The translations under genes were made by a program, and so were the position numbers. From an uncultured Chloroflexota bacterium (GTDB lineage: Bacteria; Chloroflexota; Limnocylindria; Limnocylindrales; Limnocylindraceae): a DNA stretch of 33,056 nt. Positions 1 to 12,669 of the stretch are shown in pieces; position 1 is the stretch's first letter, and each line of letters starts with the position of its first letter. The notes beneath the pieces are model-generated. The model saw only the letters and a list, made by a program, of their open reading frames with translations, ran no database searches and had not been told where the DNA came from. Where the stretch lies: contig CAIPEX010000048.1 of NCBI GenBank assembly GCA_903864185.1, positions 1-33,056 of the forward strand. The letters are read 5' to 3'.

Positions 1-1
1 C

Positions 2-277
2 ACACCTGCGCCAACCGCGGCACCGACGCCAACATCAACACCCACACCTGCGCCAACCGCGGCACCGACACCGGTACCGACGCCAACATCAACACCCACA
101 CCTGCGCCAACCGCGGCACCGACACCGGCACCGACGCCAACATCAACACCCACACCTGCGCCAACCGCGGCACCGACACCGGTACCGACGCCAACATCAA
201 CACCCACACCTGCGCCAACCGCGGCACCGACACCGGTACCGACGCCAACATCAACACCCACACCAACACCTGCGCTG
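2..277 (+). repeat. In-frame ~54-bp tandem repeat encoding ([18 protein letters not shown])n
   Basis: Unit acacctgcgccaaccgcggcaccgacaccggtaccgacgccaacatcaacaccc recurs at 44, 98, 152 and 206. A 42-bp shortened unit lies at 2-43, and one gta->gca variant occurs in the unit at 98. The array is cut by the window start. Confidence 0.95.
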
Positions 278-1186
278 ACAGTTGCTGTAGCGCGCTCCGC
301 TTCGATCGGTAGCCAGGTAGTTGTTGAGGGGGTCGTCAGCGCGAGCTTTGGCGATCTCGCTGAGCCCCGCCTCTATGCCATGGAAGACGCTGCCACGGGA
401 GTGGGGATCTTCGTGCTCGGTATCGACGGCCAGGATGCGCCGGCATGCGGAACTCACATACGGGTTACGGGAACGCTCGCGCTGCGGTGGCAGGCGCTGA
501 CACTCGTTGCGCAGCAGGCGCCGCTCTTGACCGCACCTGGCACTGTGGCGCTTGCAACCCCCGAAACCGTCACCGAACCCGGCACGGCTCCGTGGGCATG
601 GGAGGCGTGGGAGGGGAGGCGGATCGCGGTTGAGGGTCTCCTCGTGGGGACGCCGACCAGCCTCTCCGGCGGGGCGCTCAGCCTCCAACTACGCGTACCG
701 CGCGGGGATCTTCTGTCGCTCGCCCTCACGCCTGCGGCTCAAGACGGGGTGGTCGGGGTCTCCATGGCTGCAGGGACGCGGGTGGTGGCGACGGGGCTCT
801 TGGCACAGCGCGGATCGAGTGCTGGAGGCGGGTATCGACTCTGGCTCGCACCCCACGCGGGGCTCGTAGAGACGGACCTTGGCACAGGGGGTGCCAGCAC
901 GGGTGAAACGCCAGATTTGAGCACGAATACGCCCCCGCCTACGCCCCCGCCAGCTCGGTTGTACCCGCCACGCTCCATGCCAACGATTGCCCTCCCAGCA
1001 CTCCCGACGAGGGCCTGGATGCTCGCTATTCAAACCAGGCTGGAGGTGCGCGGTGGGCGCCTCGAACTAGGCCTGAGCAGCCCGATTATCCTCGTCCGCC
1101 TCCCCCAGATTCCGCCACGCACGAGCCCCGCACAATCTGGTGGGTTGACCGTGAGGGGAAGGCGTGCGTATGCTCATCTACGGTGA
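2..1186 (+). CDS. Partial (5' end outside window) Pro/Thr-repeat linker protein with C-terminal OB-fold-like domain(s), probably surface or secreted
   Basis: Frame 2 is open from base 2 through the repeats into ...[53 protein letters not shown]...IRVTGTL..., and stops at 1186. The 380..1186 ORF is only its distal part. The [14 protein letters not shown]...GIxV pattern resembles OB-fold nucleic-acid-binding-like domains. Confidence 0.7.
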   Translation, partial: TPAPTAAPTPTSTPTPAPTAAPTPVPTPTSTPTPAPTAAPTPAPTPTSTPTPAPTAAPTPVPTPTSTPTPAPTAAPTPVPTPTSTPTPTPALTVAVARSASIGSQVVVEGVVSASFGDLAEPRLYAMEDAATGVGIFVLGIDGQDAPACGTHIRVTGTLALRWQALTLVAQQAPLLTAPGTVALATPETVTEPGTAPWAWEAWEGRRIAVEGLLVGTPTSLSGGALSLQLRVPRGDLLSLALTPAAQDGVVGVSMAAGTRVVATGLLAQRGSSAGGGYRLWLAPHAGLVETDLGTGGASTGETPDLSTNTPPPTPPPARLYPPRSMPTIALPALPTRAWMLAIQTRLEVRGGRLELGLSSPIILVRLPQIPPRTSPAQSGGLTVRGRRAYAHLR

Positions 1187-1228
1187 GAGTTACAGGTGGG
1201 CCCTCTGGGCCCCTCGGGAGCTCTCAGA

Positions 1229-1244
1229 CCAGCCGCTTGGCTGG
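1229..1244 (+). other. Perfect hairpin CCAGCC-GCTT-GGCTGG in a structured intergenic region
   Basis: 6-bp perfect stem with 4-nt loop. A second hairpin, CCCC-ACGC-GGGG, follows at about 1256-1267. Confidence 0.6.
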
Positions 1245-1317
1245 CCAAGTACGTGCCCCACGCGGGGGTCAATGTGGATAAGAGGGCGGACCTCGTATCC
1301 AGTGGGAGGGATGACCG

Positions 1318-1458
1318 ATGCCTGAAGTGTATTGCGTCAAGTGCAAGGCAAAGCGCGAAGCAATCGAGACCAAGAAGGTCACGATGAAGAATGGCAAGCC
1401 AGCGCTCGAGGGCAAGTGCCCAGTGTGCGGCACCAAGGTCTTCAAGATCGGCGGCTGA
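1318..1458 (+). CDS. Small zinc-ribbon protein (DUF5679-like), 46 aa
   Basis: atg cct gaa gtg tat tgc ... translates to MPEVYCVKCKAKREAIETKKVTMKNGKPALEGKCPVCGTKVFKIGG*. It has two CxxC knuckles (CVKC, CPVC), is preceded by GGGAGGG, and falls below the ORF-track length cutoff. Confidence 0.85.
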   Translation: MPEVYCVKCKAKREAIETKKVTMKNGKPALEGKCPVCGTKVFKIGG

Positions 1459-1493
1459 TCACTCAGCCGGCGATCATCTGATCGCAACGATTG

Positions 1494-1533
1494 CGACCCC
1501 CGACCGGGTGACCGGCGGGGGTCGTATTGTTTT
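1494..1533 (+). terminator. Rho-independent-type terminator
   Basis: CGACCCCCG (1494-1502) pairs perfectly with CGGGGGTCG (1516-1524), followed by T-rich tattgtttt. Confidence 0.8.
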
Positions 1534-1585
1534 GAGCTCGCCACCACACTGAGGTTTACCGCTGTGAGCGGGAACGTTTTCCACG

Positions 1586-2644
1586 ATGGAGGGAGAGTTG
1601 TCCACAATTTCACATGAGGCGACCGTGCTCGCGCTCGATCTCGGCGGCACGCAGATTCGTGCGGCACTCGTGCGGGCAGACGGAACACGCGTTGGCCGCA
1701 CGTCGCTCGCAACACCCATCGCGAGTGGCCCCGCCGCCGTGATCGCCGCCTGCATTGATGCGCTTCGTCACGCACGCTCACTCGCAGCGGCAGAGGATCC
1801 AAGTGCAGCCGCACGCATCGTTGGAGTGGGCGTGAGCGCACCAGGGCCGCTTGATCCGTGGACGGGCGTCGCGGTAGAGCCGCCGAACCTCGGCCCGGAT
1901 TTTCCCGGCACACCAATCACGGCGCCAATCAGCACCGCGCTCGAGCTTCCTGCATATCTTGAGCACGATACGAAGGTGGCGATCCTCGGGGAGCACCGGT
2001 TCGGTGCTGGGCGAGGTATCGACGACCTCTTCTACCTCACGTTCAGCACGGGCCTCGGTGCCGCGGTGATGAGCGGCGGGAGATTGATCACCGGGCCAGA
2101 CGATACCGCGATCGAGGTGGGCCATGCGCCCATCACGCTCGACGGGCCGCCATGCTCGTGCGGTGGGGTCGGCCACCTTGAGGCGCATGCATCAGGCGTT
2201 GCCCTTGCGCGAGTCGGGCTTGAGGCGGCCGTGAGTGGGCACAGCCCGTGGCTCGCCGCCTGGCTCGCAGCGCACCCAGGGGGGATCCCTGACGCTGCGC
2301 TCGTGGCTACAGCTGCCGCCGATGGCGACCGCGTTGCGGCCGACCTGATCGAGCACGCTCTCTTCGCCGTGAGCCGGGCGATCGCCGGGTTCGTGAATGT
2401 GTTCAACCCGACGCGGATCATCATTGGCGGCTCGCTCGCCGAGGCGCACTGGGGGCGGCTCGCCTCGAAGGTCGCCACGGAGATTGCCGGGCAGGCGTTT
2501 AAACTCCCTGCTCGACGCGTGAGCGTCCACCTCGCCGAGCTCGGCGGGGACGTTTCGCTCGCGGGGTGCCATCCTATGGTTATCAGTCGGCTCAGCGACC
2601 CCGCGTGGGTGCGGGCCGTTGCAGCACGAGAGCACGGGGGTTGA
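1586..2644 (+). CDS. ROK-family sugar kinase (probable glucokinase)
   Basis: N-terminal LALDLGGTQIRAALV phosphate-binding motif; EVGHAPITLDGPPCSCGGVGHLEAHASG ROK signature (with a Cys->His variant); first gene of a glycolytic cluster. Confidence 0.9.
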   Translation: MEGELSTISHEATVLALDLGGTQIRAALVRADGTRVGRTSLATPIASGPAAVIAACIDALRHARSLAAAEDPSAAARIVGVGVSAPGPLDPWTGVAVEPPNLGPDFPGTPITAPISTALELPAYLEHDTKVAILGEHRFGAGRGIDDLFYLTFSTGLGAAVMSGGRLITGPDDTAIEVGHAPITLDGPPCSCGGVGHLEAHASGVALARVGLEAAVSGHSPWLAAWLAAHPGGIPDAALVATAAADGDRVAADLIEHALFAVSRAIAGFVNVFNPTRIIIGGSLAEAHWGRLASKVATEIAGQAFKLPARRVSVHLAELGGDVSLAGCHPMVISRLSDPAWVRAVAAREHGG

Positions 2645-2645
2645 C

Positions 2646-3645
2646 GTGACGGTTCGAGTGGCGATCAGCGGTTTTGGCAGGATCGGGCGGCAGAGCCTGC
2701 GCGCCCTCCTTGAACGCGCGCCAGAGCTTGAGATCGCCGCCGTCAACAGCACGGCGAGCGCAGAGATGAGCGCCCACCTCTTCAAGCACGACTCCACCTA
2801 CGGTGCATATGCGGGGAGCGTTGCCCTCTCCGGGGACAAGCTCGTGATCGATGGGCGACAGATCGCGCTCCTCTCCGAGCGCGACCCTGCCGCCCTCCCC
2901 TGGTCGAAGCTTGGCATCGATATCGTTGTCGAGGCGACTGGCGCGTTCACGGATGCGGCAAAGGCTGCCGCCCACCGAACCGCCGGTGCGAAGCGCGTGG
3001 TTATCACGGCACCAGCGAAGGGTGAGGATGCGACGATTGTCCTCGGCGTGAATGAGGCGATCTACGACCCAGCGCGACACCACATCATCTCTAACGCAAG
3101 CTGCACAACGAACTGCCTCGCTCCAGTCGCGAAGGTGCTCCTCGACTCCTTCGGTATTGAGCGAGGAATGATGACGACGGTTCACAGTTATACCAACGAC
3201 CAGCGCATCCTCGATGTACACCACAAGGATCCACGTCGCGCGCGAGCTGCCGGCCAAAACATCATCCCCACAACGACTGGCGCAGCTTCGATGCTTGGCG
3301 TGGTGATCCCCGAACTTGCAGGGCGCATCGATGGCTTCAGCCTCCGCGTTCCAACGCCAACGGTGAGCCTTGTCGACCTTACGGTTCAGCTCACTCGAGG
3401 CAGCACCGTGAACGAGGTGCTCGCCGCGTTCCGTGCTGCAGAATCTGGGCGCATGAAGGGGATCCTTGGCGTCTCCGACGAGCCGCTCGTCTCATCAGAC
3501 TTCCGCGGCGATTCGCGCTCCGCAATCATCGACGCAGCGAGCACGATGCTTGTTGGTGATGCTCTCCTGAAGGTTGCCGCCTGGTACGACAACGAATGGG
3601 GGTACAGTTGCCGAGTGGCAGATCTTGTGAACCTGGTGGCGACAC

Positions 3646-3653
<8 letters not shown>
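2646..3653 (+). CDS. gap: Glyceraldehyde-3-phosphate dehydrogenase, type I
   Basis: VRVAISGFGRIGR, ISNASCTTNCLAPVAKVL (catalytic Cys), TVHSYTNDQRILD. GTG start at 2646 directly after the ROK stop; the longer ORF start at 2619 is judged spurious. Confidence 0.96.
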
Positions 3654-7347
<3,694 letters not shown>

Positions 7348-7351
<4 letters not shown>

Positions 7352-8331
7352 GACAGGACGCTCGGCCCTCGCCCCCTCCCCTTGAGGATCGGATCAAACA
7401 CCTCATTGCGGTCGTAGTAACTGAAATGTAGAGGTTTGTACTTCTGTATCTTATTCCAGCGTTTGATTTTCTCATCATATTCTCGACGAGAGCGAATTCG
7501 ATAGTGATTGATCGTTAAAATAGAAGAACTGCCTTGCGGCCAAACTGAGTGTCGCGGGAAGAGTGGCAAGTACCGTTTCTGGAACTGCTTGAGCACTCTT
7601 TGCAACTTTTTCTTTATACGGCCCGCTATCTTTCTGATTCTTCGTGCGAGCTGAGACACGGGCGATCGTCGCTCGCCCACCGCTACGTCACGCTGTTTCA
7701 GGCGATCGCTCAACTTTTTTAGTTCTGGAGTGGGCTGAGGTGGAACCGTGCGCATCTGCTCATTGACCGCAAGCTCACCGTTGAGGTACTCGGCCCCATG
7801 AGCGCCGAGCATGCGTTGAACTCGCGATGGATGAACAATGCTCTTATACTTGCGATTCTCCCTCCATCGCGTCGGCGCACGGTAGAAGTAGGTATTGAGC
7901 AGGCCGGCCCCCTGCTCTTCGTAGTGAGACGATGATCCATAGCAGGCCCAGTGAACGACAACACCTGGGTGCTGGTCGTACTGATTGAGTGTCGGAAGCA
8001 GATCGCCGCTCCGTGAAAACAAGAATTCGTCGATATCGATGAAGGCGAGCCAGTGCACCCGGTCTTTCACCTTTGTGACGCAATCATCGTAGGCGCGGTG
8101 CTGCGCGCGATCGGTCCACACCATCGGCCAGTCGATGAGCGTGACAAGGCCACGCGTGATGTAGGGGGCAAGTCGCCGCAGACCATCATCGGTGCTGCCA
8201 TTGTCGTAAAGATAGAAATGCTCGACACCCTGCGCAAGGTGAAAATCGAGCCACTCCTCGATGTACCTGCCTTCGTTTTTAAAGATTGCGCAGACTGCGA
8301 GAGCGATGGGCTCCCTGCTCGTGGCTGGCAC
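7348..8331 (-). CDS. Glycosyltransferase, GT92 / GT2-like (DUF23-type)
   Basis: VCAIFKNEGRYIEEWLDFHLAQGVEHFYLYDNGSTDD, DxD-like motif AFIDIDEFLF, and C-terminal INHYRIRSRREYDEKI. GTG start immediately follows the rpsT stop. The 3' half is visibly AT-rich. Confidence 0.85.
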
Positions 8332-8712
8332 CTAGGACTTAGCGGTCTTTCGTGTGGCCGCCTTCTTCACCGCAGGCTTCGCCACCTTCTTCTTTGCAAC
8401 GGCTGGCGCGGCACTGGTCTTCCCAGTAGTTCCGGCCGCCTTCTTGGCGAGGCGGGACTTGCGGCGGGCAGCTGCGTTCTTGTGGATGGCCCCCTTCTTG
8501 GCGGCACGGTCGAGTGCGCTGGCGGCCTGTGAGACGGCCTTTGCGGCATCCCCAGCCTTCTTGCCAGCGATCACCTCGAGGGCATTAGCAACGAGGCTCT
8601 TGGCCGCGCTGCGCTGAGGCTGCTGTACGGCATTCCGGCGAGCAGACGCGCGCACCTCTTTGAGCGACTGTGGCGTTCGTGCTCCCTTGTATTTGCGGGG
8701 GGTCTTTCCCAT
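8332..8712 (-). CDS. rpsT: 30S ribosomal protein S20 with C-terminal Lys/Ala-rich extension
   Basis: [48 protein letters not shown]...[29 protein letters not shown] is S20-like. The tail is [35 protein letters not shown]. Divergent from lepA, which is the classical neighbourhood. Confidence 0.88.
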   Translation of the reverse strand: MGKTPRKYKGARTPQSLKEVRASARRNAVQQPQRSAAKSLVANALEVIAGKKAGDAAKAVSQAASALDRAAKKGAIHKNAAARRKSRLAKKAAGTTGKTSAAPAVAKKKVAKPAVKKAATRKTAKS

Positions 8713-8755
8713 CAGTTTCTCCATCAACTTCAAGGCCCGAGTGAGCCGTGGGGCG

Positions 8756-8761
8756 ATCGTA
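8756..8761 (-). promoter_or_regulatory. Putative -10 element TACGAT for rpsT
   Basis: ATCGTA on the + strand, about 44 bp upstream of the rpsT start; matches TANNNT. Confidence 0.4.
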
Positions 8762-8821
8762 GCAGAGGCACCCACCACACCCGTGGAAACGGAGGCGCCG
8801 CCGCCGTGCGATCCTTGCAGG

Positions 8822-10636
8822 ATGAGCAACATCCCGCAATCCCGCCTGCGCAACTTCAGCATCATTGCGCACATTGACCACGGCAAGTCCACCCTGGCCG
8901 ATCGACTCCTTGAGGTGACGCATACGGTTGACCCGCGCCAGATGACCTCACAGGTCCTCGACTCAATGGACCTGGAGCGCGAGAAGGGGATCACGATCAA
9001 GGCGCGTGCGGTCCGACTCGAGTACGAGGCGGCCGATGGGCAGACCTATGGCCTGAATCTCATCGACACACCAGGCCACGTAGATTTTTCCTACGAGGTC
9101 TCGCGCAGCCTCCAGGCATGCGACGGGGCGATCCTCGTTGTTGACGCAAGTCAGGGGATCGAGGCGCAGACGCTCGCCAACGTCCACCTCGCAATGAAGC
9201 TTGGGCTCGTGATCATTCCCGTCTTGAATAAGATTGATCTCCCAGCTTCTGATCCTGAGGCGGTGATGGATGAGCTCGAAGAGACGCTCGCCATTCCGCG
9301 CGAAGAGGTGCTGCTTGTTTCAGCGAAAGAGGGGACAGGCGTCCCGGCCGTCTTGGAGGCACTGGTCAAGCGAATCCCGGCACCGAGTGGCAAGCTCGAC
9401 GCACCGCTGAAGGCGCTCGTCTTTGATTCGCACTACGACACGTACAAGGGCGTCGTGAATTATGTGCGCGTACAAGAAGGGCGACTGAAGGCTGGCGAAG
9501 CGATTCGCATGATGGGCTCTGGCGCTGAGTGCGTGCCCGTCGAGATTGGATTCTTTCGCCCGCAACATGTGCCGGTGCAGGAGTTGCTCGCGGGCGAGGT
9601 TGGCTACGTCGCAACAGGGCTGAAGAATGTTCGCGAGGCACGTGTCGGCGACACGGTAACCTCGCTGCTCAATGGTGCAACGGAGCCACTCCCCGGCTAT
9701 CAAGTGGCACTGCCACTCGTATTTGCAGGGATCTATCCGCTGAGTGGTGAAGACTATCCCTCACTCCGCGAGGCACTCGAAAAGCTGCACCTGAACGATG
9801 CGAGTTTCAGCTTTGAGCCTGAGTCATCTGGCGCCCTCGGGTTCGGCTTCCGTTGTGGCTTCCTCGGCCTCCTCCACCTTGAGATCGTGCAGGAGCGTCT
9901 CGAGCGGGAGTTCAACCTGCAGCTGATCGCCTCCGCACCGTCGTGTAAGTACCAGGTGATCTTGAACGGGGCCAAGGGGGAGCAGCTGATCGACAACCCG
10001 GCGCAGATGCCGAGCCCGAACCATATTGAAGAGATTCGCGAGCCGTGGGTCGCCGCCTCGATCGTGACGCCAACCACGTATATCGGGACGATCATGGATC
10101 TCTCAACGAGCAAGCGCGGGATTTTCGACGGGATGGACTATCTCGATGAGAAGCGCGTCGTGATGCGATTCCAGATCCCGCTCGCGGAGTTGATCGTTGA
10201 CTACTTCGACCAGTTGAAGAGTCGCACGCAGGGATACGCATCGCTCGACTACACCGAGTCGGGGTATCGCGTCGCACCACTCGTGAAGCTCGACATTCTC
10301 GTGAACGGCGAACCGGTCGATGCGTTGAGCACGATCATCCACCGCGATCGCGCGCAGTCGGCAGGGCGGGTGCTTGCAGCAAAGTTGAAGGAGCTCATTC
10401 CGCGCCAGATGTTCGAAGTGCCAATCCAGGCGGCGATCGGCGGCACGATCATTGCGCGCGAAACGGTGAAGGCAGTTCGCAAGAACGTGCTTGCAAAATG
10501 CTATGGCGGCGACATCACACGAAAGAAGAAGCTGCTCGAGAAACAGAAAGAGGGGAAGGAGCGAATGAAGCGCGTCGGCTCGGTGGAGATTCCACAGGAG
10601 GCCTTCCTCGCCGTCTTGCGCACCGACGCCGACTAG
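8822..10636 (+). CDS. lepA: Elongation factor 4 (LepA)
   Basis: [69 protein letters not shown]. The upstream part of the 8660 ORF is judged non-coding. Confidence 0.97.
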   Translation: MSNIPQSRLRNFSIIAHIDHGKSTLADRLLEVTHTVDPRQMTSQVLDSMDLEREKGITIKARAVRLEYEAADGQTYGLNLIDTPGHVDFSYEVSRSLQACDGAILVVDASQGIEAQTLANVHLAMKLGLVIIPVLNKIDLPASDPEAVMDELEETLAIPREEVLLVSAKEGTGVPAVLEALVKRIPAPSGKLDAPLKALVFDSHYDTYKGVVNYVRVQEGRLKAGEAIRMMGSGAECVPVEIGFFRPQHVPVQELLAGEVGYVATGLKNVREARVGDTVTSLLNGATEPLPGYQVALPLVFAGIYPLSGEDYPSLREALEKLHLNDASFSFEPESSGALGFGFRCGFLGLLHLEIVQERLEREFNLQLIASAPSCKYQVILNGAKGEQLIDNPAQMPSPNHIEEIREPWVAASIVTPTTYIGTIMDLSTSKRGIFDGMDYLDEKRVVMRFQIPLAELIVDYFDQLKSRTQGYASLDYTESGYRVAPLVKLDILVNGEPVDALSTIIHRDRAQSAGRVLAAKLKELIPRQMFEVPIQAAIGGTIIARETVKAVRKNVLAKCYGGDITRKKKLLEKQKEGKERMKRVGSVEIPQEAFLAVLRTDAD

Positions 10637-11860
10637 ATGGCCGAGACGCTGCAGCCAACTGCGCCACGCGGCCTCTACCTTCACGTTCCCTTCTGCCGCT
10701 CGCTCTGTCCCTACTGCGACTTCGTTGTTGTGGCTGGTGCGGCAGCGTTCGGACCACGCTCTCGCGTGGCCGGATACCTGACCGCTGTTGAGCGGGAGAT
10801 CGACCTGCGCGCAACAGCACTCGACCGGCAGTTCGGCAGCGTTGGTGCCGCGAGCCGCCCACCACTTGAAACGCTCTACCTCGGCGGCGGCACGCCGTCG
10901 CTCATCCCTGCAGAACAACTCGCACGCCTCATCGACCGGGTGCGCGACCGCTTCGGCCTCACAGCGGGCGCCGAGGTGACCCTTGAGGCGAACCCGGGAG
11001 CCGATGAGCGCGGCGACCTGCGCGGCACCGCACAGGCGGGGGTGAGCCGACTCAGCGTCGGGGTGCAGGTGATGGAGACCAGCGCACTCCGCAGTCTCGG
11101 ACGACGTCACACCCCCGACGACGCGGTCACAACGGTCGCCGCCGCTCGCGCGGCGGGCTTCGCGAGCCTCTCACTCGATCTCCTTGCCGACCTCCCCGAC
11201 CTACCGTTCGACGCTTGGGCGGAGAGCCTTGACGCTGCCCTCGCCCTCGCGCCAGACCACCTGAGCGTCTACGCACTCACGCTCAGCCTCTCGCCTGATG
11301 AGAGCGGCGACGATCGCCTGGCGACCCCTGCGGGTGCAGTCGCCTGGCGGCAGCGTGCCGCCGCGGCGCAGGATGAAGAGCGCGGCGCACAAGAGCTCGA
11401 ACACCTCGATGTGCGTCTCCCCGCAGCTGGCTACGCCTGGTACGAGATCAGCAATTGGGCGCAGCCAGGCCATGAGTCGCGCCACAACCGCCTCTACTGG
11501 GAGCGGGCAAGCGTTGAAGCGGTCGGGCCCGGTGCGCATGCGTTTGACGGCGTATCACGCCGCTGGAATTCGGCAGACCTCGATGCATGGGAGGGCGCCC
11601 TCTCGCACGGCACGCTGCCACCTGGCGGTAGCGCGCCAACAGCTGCTGGTGAAGAGGCGGCAGCGGAGTCGCTCGTCTTAGCGTTGCGCATGGCGCGTGG
11701 CGTTGCGCGTGACGTCGCGTCGTCTGCCGGCTTCGGTGAAGCGATCGCATGGGGCGAAGAGCACGGACTCCTTGCCGCTCACCCCGATGATGCAACGCGC
11801 GTGCAGTTGACGCTCCGCGGGCGGTTGCTGAGCAACGAACTCTTCTCGCGCATCGTGTAG
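10637..11860 (+). CDS. hemW: HemW-like radical SAM protein (coproporphyrinogen III oxidase-like)
   Basis: GLYLHVPFCRSLCPYCDF (CxxxCxxC), ETLYLGGGTPSLIPAEQLARL, LSVGVQVMETSALRSLGRRHTPDDA. ATG directly abuts the lepA stop. Confidence 0.93.
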   Translation: MAETLQPTAPRGLYLHVPFCRSLCPYCDFVVVAGAAAFGPRSRVAGYLTAVEREIDLRATALDRQFGSVGAASRPPLETLYLGGGTPSLIPAEQLARLIDRVRDRFGLTAGAEVTLEANPGADERGDLRGTAQAGVSRLSVGVQVMETSALRSLGRRHTPDDAVTTVAAARAAGFASLSLDLLADLPDLPFDAWAESLDAALALAPDHLSVYALTLSLSPDESGDDRLATPAGAVAWRQRAAAAQDEERGAQELEHLDVRLPAAGYAWYEISNWAQPGHESRHNRLYWERASVEAVGPGAHAFDGVSRRWNSADLDAWEGALSHGTLPPGGSAPTAAGEEAAAESLVLALRMARGVARDVASSAGFGEAIAWGEEHGLLAAHPDDATRVQLTLRGRLLSNELFSRIV

Positions 11861-11889
11861 CGCGACGCGCGTGATGCGCGAAGGATTGA

Positions 11890-12669
11890 TCAGTTCGGTG
11901 CGGCGAGATCGCGTCGCGGGAAGATGTAGAGGGCCCAGGCGCCTGCGATCAGTGTGCCAACCATAAAGATTAGAGCAGCAGATGCGTCGACCGTGTTGCT
12001 CAAGAGATCAACGGGTGAGAAATGGTTAAAGAGCGATAGGTATCGATACGGCTCGACAACATCCCAGAACTGGCCGATCACCTCGAGGATGTAGTTCCCC
12101 ATGATGAATGCAACCGTGATTGCCATAGAGGGGGCGGTGGTGTCAAAGCTTGCACTCGCTGCAATGCCGATCGTTGCGAACATGCCCCAGAAGAGCGCTC
12201 CGTATGCCCAGAGCGTCGGCAGTTGTGCAAATGCGAGCTCGTCTTGGACGCCAGCAATCTGCGCGCCAATCACCGTCCCGACGATGTATGCAAACGAGAC
12301 GAGGGCGGCGCCGAGCCATCCTTCAAGGAGCATTGTTGCGAGGATCTTACGGCGGCTTAGTGGCCGGCTCAGCAAGAGTTCAAGCGTGCCGCGCTGCCGC
12401 TCGCCACTCAGGGCGCCCACGGTGAGCCCTGCGCTCAAGATGCCGAAGAGGGCAATCGAGATCGGGTGAATGAATCCAACGGAGATGGTGCCGGCGAGCG
12501 TCGAGAAGTTCCCTGCACCAGGTGGGATCGGCTTGCCGGCGATCGAATCCTGGAAGGCCTTATAGATGACCGGGAAGAGGAGCGACCAGATGACGACCAC
12601 GAGGAGCCCGACAGCCAGGCGAACGCGGTGGCCGCGGAGGAGGCGGAAGAAGAGCGTGCGACTGATCAT
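11890..12669 (-). CDS. ABC-2 type transporter permease
   Basis: Multiple TM segments; SGERQRGTLELLLSRPLSRRKILATMLLEGWLGAAL is a typical ABC-2 permease motif. Overlaps the stop of the upstream ATPase. Confidence 0.88.
   Translation of the reverse strand: MISRTLFFRLLRGHRVRLAVGLLVVVIWSLLFPVIYKAFQDSIAGKPIPPGAGNFSTLAGTISVGFIHPISIALFGILSAGLTVGALSGERQRGTLELLLSRPLSRRKILATMLLEGWLGAALVSFAYIVGTVIGAQIAGVQDELAFAQLPTLWAYGALFWGMFATIGIAASASFDTTAPSMAITVAFIMGNYILEVIGQFWDVVEPYRYLSLFNHFSPVDLLSNTVDASAALIFMVGTLIAGAWALYIFPRRDLAAPN

Noticed and set aside
2-277. Regularly spaced repeats suggestive of a CRISPR array
   Set aside because: Units are contiguous with no unique spacers and translate in frame as a Pro/Thr linker continuous with the downstream ORF.
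1190-1317. Possible tRNA or 4.5S RNA in the hairpin-rich intergenic region
   Set aside because: No T-arm GTTCRA motif, cloverleaf or SRP GGAA-tetraloop core is visible. Retained only as a structured region.
1570-1585. GGGAACGTTTTCC-like operator upstream of the ROK kinase
   Set aside because: Imperfect, short palindrome with a central CG, vaguely LacI-like. Single occurrence with no supporting evidence.
10103-11110. 335-aa minus-strand ORF
   Set aside because: Antisense to lepA/hemW, which are unambiguous; no motif recognised.
11861-11889. Possible bidirectional terminator between convergent hemW and the ABC permease
   Set aside because: The sequence is GC-rich and partly self-complementary, but I cannot define a clean stem with a U-tract on either strand.
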